Assembly (NCBI RefSeq): GCF_003255815.1
Contig: NC_037669.1
Span: 48,592,756-48,656,755, forward strand
Source: Theropithecus gelada
Taxonomy: Eukaryota > Chordata > Mammalia > Primates > Cercopithecidae
Direction of reading: 5' to 3'
Length of the DNA stretch: 64,000 bases
Shown here: positions 57,201-60,200 of the stretch, in pieces
How positions within the stretch are numbered: position 1 is the stretch's first letter
Layout: each line of letters begins with the position of its first letter
The notes under the pieces: generated by a model
The model's input: only the letters and a program-made list of their open reading frames with translations
Told to the model about the DNA's origin: nothing
Database searches by the model: none
Program-made: the position numbers and the translations under genes

Positions 57201-60200
57201 TGAATCATCTGGGATACAACAGGAACACCTATGTGTGGGTGCCACTCCCAGACAGTCTGATTTCATTGGTCTGGGGTGTGGCCTCCACAATGGGAGGTTT
57301 AATAGCTCTCCAGGTAACTTGAGAACCAACGTTCTAGACCTGTTCTGCTATCCACTATGGTAGCTATGGGCCATAGGTAGCTACTTGAATTGTAACTAAT
57401 TAAAATTAAATAAAATATAAAATGCACTTCCTTCTCCACACAAGCCACATTCCAAATGCCCAGTACCCTCATGTGGCTATGGGCTCCTGTATGGGTCAGC
57501 AGAGAGCCTGGCCATTGCTGCAGGAAGGCTATTGGATGGAGTGCTCCGGGCAGTTCTCCCGTCAAGGACATATCATGCCAGTGTGTACATTTGGTACTCA
57601 GTGGGTTGCTTCACCTGTTGTGATCTGATGAGGAAAATACAGATATTGATGTAGAACACAACTGGCACATCTGAGCCAAATACAAGCGTGCACACCTCCC
57701 ACCAGGATGGTTTTGCACTAGTGCGCCTCATGAAAAGGGTGGGTGAATGGAGCCATTGCAAGGCATATAGGTAGCTGTCAGAATACTTTTTCTTTTTTTT
57801 TTTTGAGGAGGAGTCTCACTCTGTCGCCCAGGCTGAACACACCTGGCCCATGACTTGTTTTAGAAGCGCCTACTCTTTCTGAATGTGAGTGACTTGGCTT
57901 TTACATGCCCTAGAAATGCATTTACAGGCATGTTGAAAGGAATAGACTGATCTTTTTGAGCACTATCTCATACATCATCTTTCTTAATCTTTTAACCCCA
58001 AGGAAGGAGGTATCTATCCCCATTTTGCAGATGAAATTGAGCCTCGGAGACTCTAACTTATCACATGACAAAGAGTCAGATCTGGGATTCAAACCCAGGT
58101 CAATCCTGCCTCCAAAACTTGAGGGTTTTTTTTTTTTTTTTTTTTCCCCTACCTAGTACATCTCTGACTGGTGAAATACATGGATCCCTTTTATAGAAAA
58201 AGCATCCTGGGCCAGGTGTGGTGGCTCACGCCTATAATCCCAGCACTTTGGGAAGCCGAGGGGGGTGGATCACCTGAGGTCAGGAGTTCGAGACCAGCGT
58301 GACCAAAATGGAGAAACTTTATCTCTACTAAAAATACAAAATCAGCTGGACATGGTAGCGCATGCCTGTAATCCCAGCTACTTGGGAGGCTGAGGCAGGA
58401 GAATCACTTGAATCCGGCAGACGGAGGTTGCAGTGAGCTGAGATCACACCTTTGCACTCCAGCCTGGGCAACAAGAGTGAAACTCCATCTCAAAAAAAAA
58501 AAAAACACTACTCAAGATAGAAGGAATCCCCAGTGCAAAAATAAAAATTTTAAAAAGTGCTCAAATCATCAGAGTCAGGGAGACATGTACCAGAACAGAA
58601 TTCCAGGCTGGGGGCTCACAGCCTCCATAGTGCCGACAGTTGGGGCAGGCCATTCTTTGCTCAGGGGACAGTCCTATGCATTGTGGCATGTTTAACAGTA
58701 TCTTACTAGATGCCAGTGGCACCCCACTCTCAGTCGTGACAACCAAAATGCCTCCACACGCTGCCAAATGTCCCCAGCAGACACAAGTCCCCTGAGTTAA
58801 GAGCCCTGGTCGAGTAAGAGTGGAACAGTGCAAGGGAATGTTTGTGCTCCTGCTATAGCCTGTCCCAACATGCGCTAATGTCATTTCATCCTTAACCTTG
58901 TCTGGTTGCTGTCATCGCCACATTACTGATGGGGAAACTGAGGCCCAGAGTTCTGACGCAATCATCCAAGGTCTCTTAGCCAATACGTTGTGGAACCAGC
59001 ATCCAAACCAGTTCTGCGGGGCTAAGTGGGGCCCCTCCGCTATGCAATACTATCCTTTTAAAATAAGAGTTCACTGCCAGACACAGAATCTTTCTAGAAT
59101 CTTACTAGGTTACTAGCCAACCAATATTTACTAATAAGGTATACATGATCTATGGCCTAATTTGAAATTGAAGATGATTACCAAAAATAATTATGCTGAG
59201 TTTACAATAAATAATCTTATGCTATTATTTTCTGGCAAAACCAGACATACAACTGGCCTGCTGAGCCGACCTGTGCTCTGTTGACGACCATAGGCTGTGT
59301 CAGGGTATAATGGAGTGGCCCACACACATGGCCTCGGGAGGCAGCTGCTGCCTCCACACCAGCACCCTCTGGGTCCCACTGTGCTAAGCAGTTTACACAC
59401 ATCAGCTCCTGTGATCCTTAAAACAATGCTCTGAGGTGGGCCGGGCGCGGTGGCTCAAGCCTGTAATCCCAGCACTTTGGGAGGCCGAGACGGGCGGATC
59501 ATGAGGTCAGGAGATCGAGACCATCCTGGTTAACACGGTGAAACCCCGTCTCTACTAAAAAATACAAAAAAAAACCTAGCCGGGCGAGGTGGCAGGCGCC
59601 TGTAGTCCCAGCTACTCGGGAGGCTGAGGCAGGAGAATGGCGTAAACCCGGCAGGCGGAGCTTGCAGTGAGCTGAGATCCGGCCATTGCACTCCAGCCTG
59701 GGTGACAGAGCGAGACTCCGCCTCAAAAAAAAAAAAAAAAAAAAAAAAAACCAAAAAAAAAACAATGCTCTGAGGTAGGAGTGATCACCCCCATTTCATA
59801 GAGGAGGAAAGTGAGACTCAGAGAAAGCAGGTAACTTGCTGGTAAGTGACTGAGCCATGATCAAAGTGTTTTTGTCACCAAAGCTCTTACATATGAACCC
59901 CTGCATTGTACAGCCATGACGGTACAGGTTAAAGAGAGGGGAGGCTAGGTCAGGCACGGTAGCTCACGTCTGTAATCCCTGTACTTTGGGAGGCTGAGGC
60001 GGGCGGATCACGAGGTCAGGAGTTCAAGACCAGCCTGGCTAACATGGTGAAACCCCATCTCTACTAAAAATACAAAAATTAGCCTGGCGTGGTGGCATGC
60101 ACCTGTAATCCCAGCTACTCTGGAGGTTGAGGCAAGAGAATTGCTTAAACCCGGGGGCAGAGGTTGTAGTAAGCCGAGATCACACCACTGCACTCCTGCC

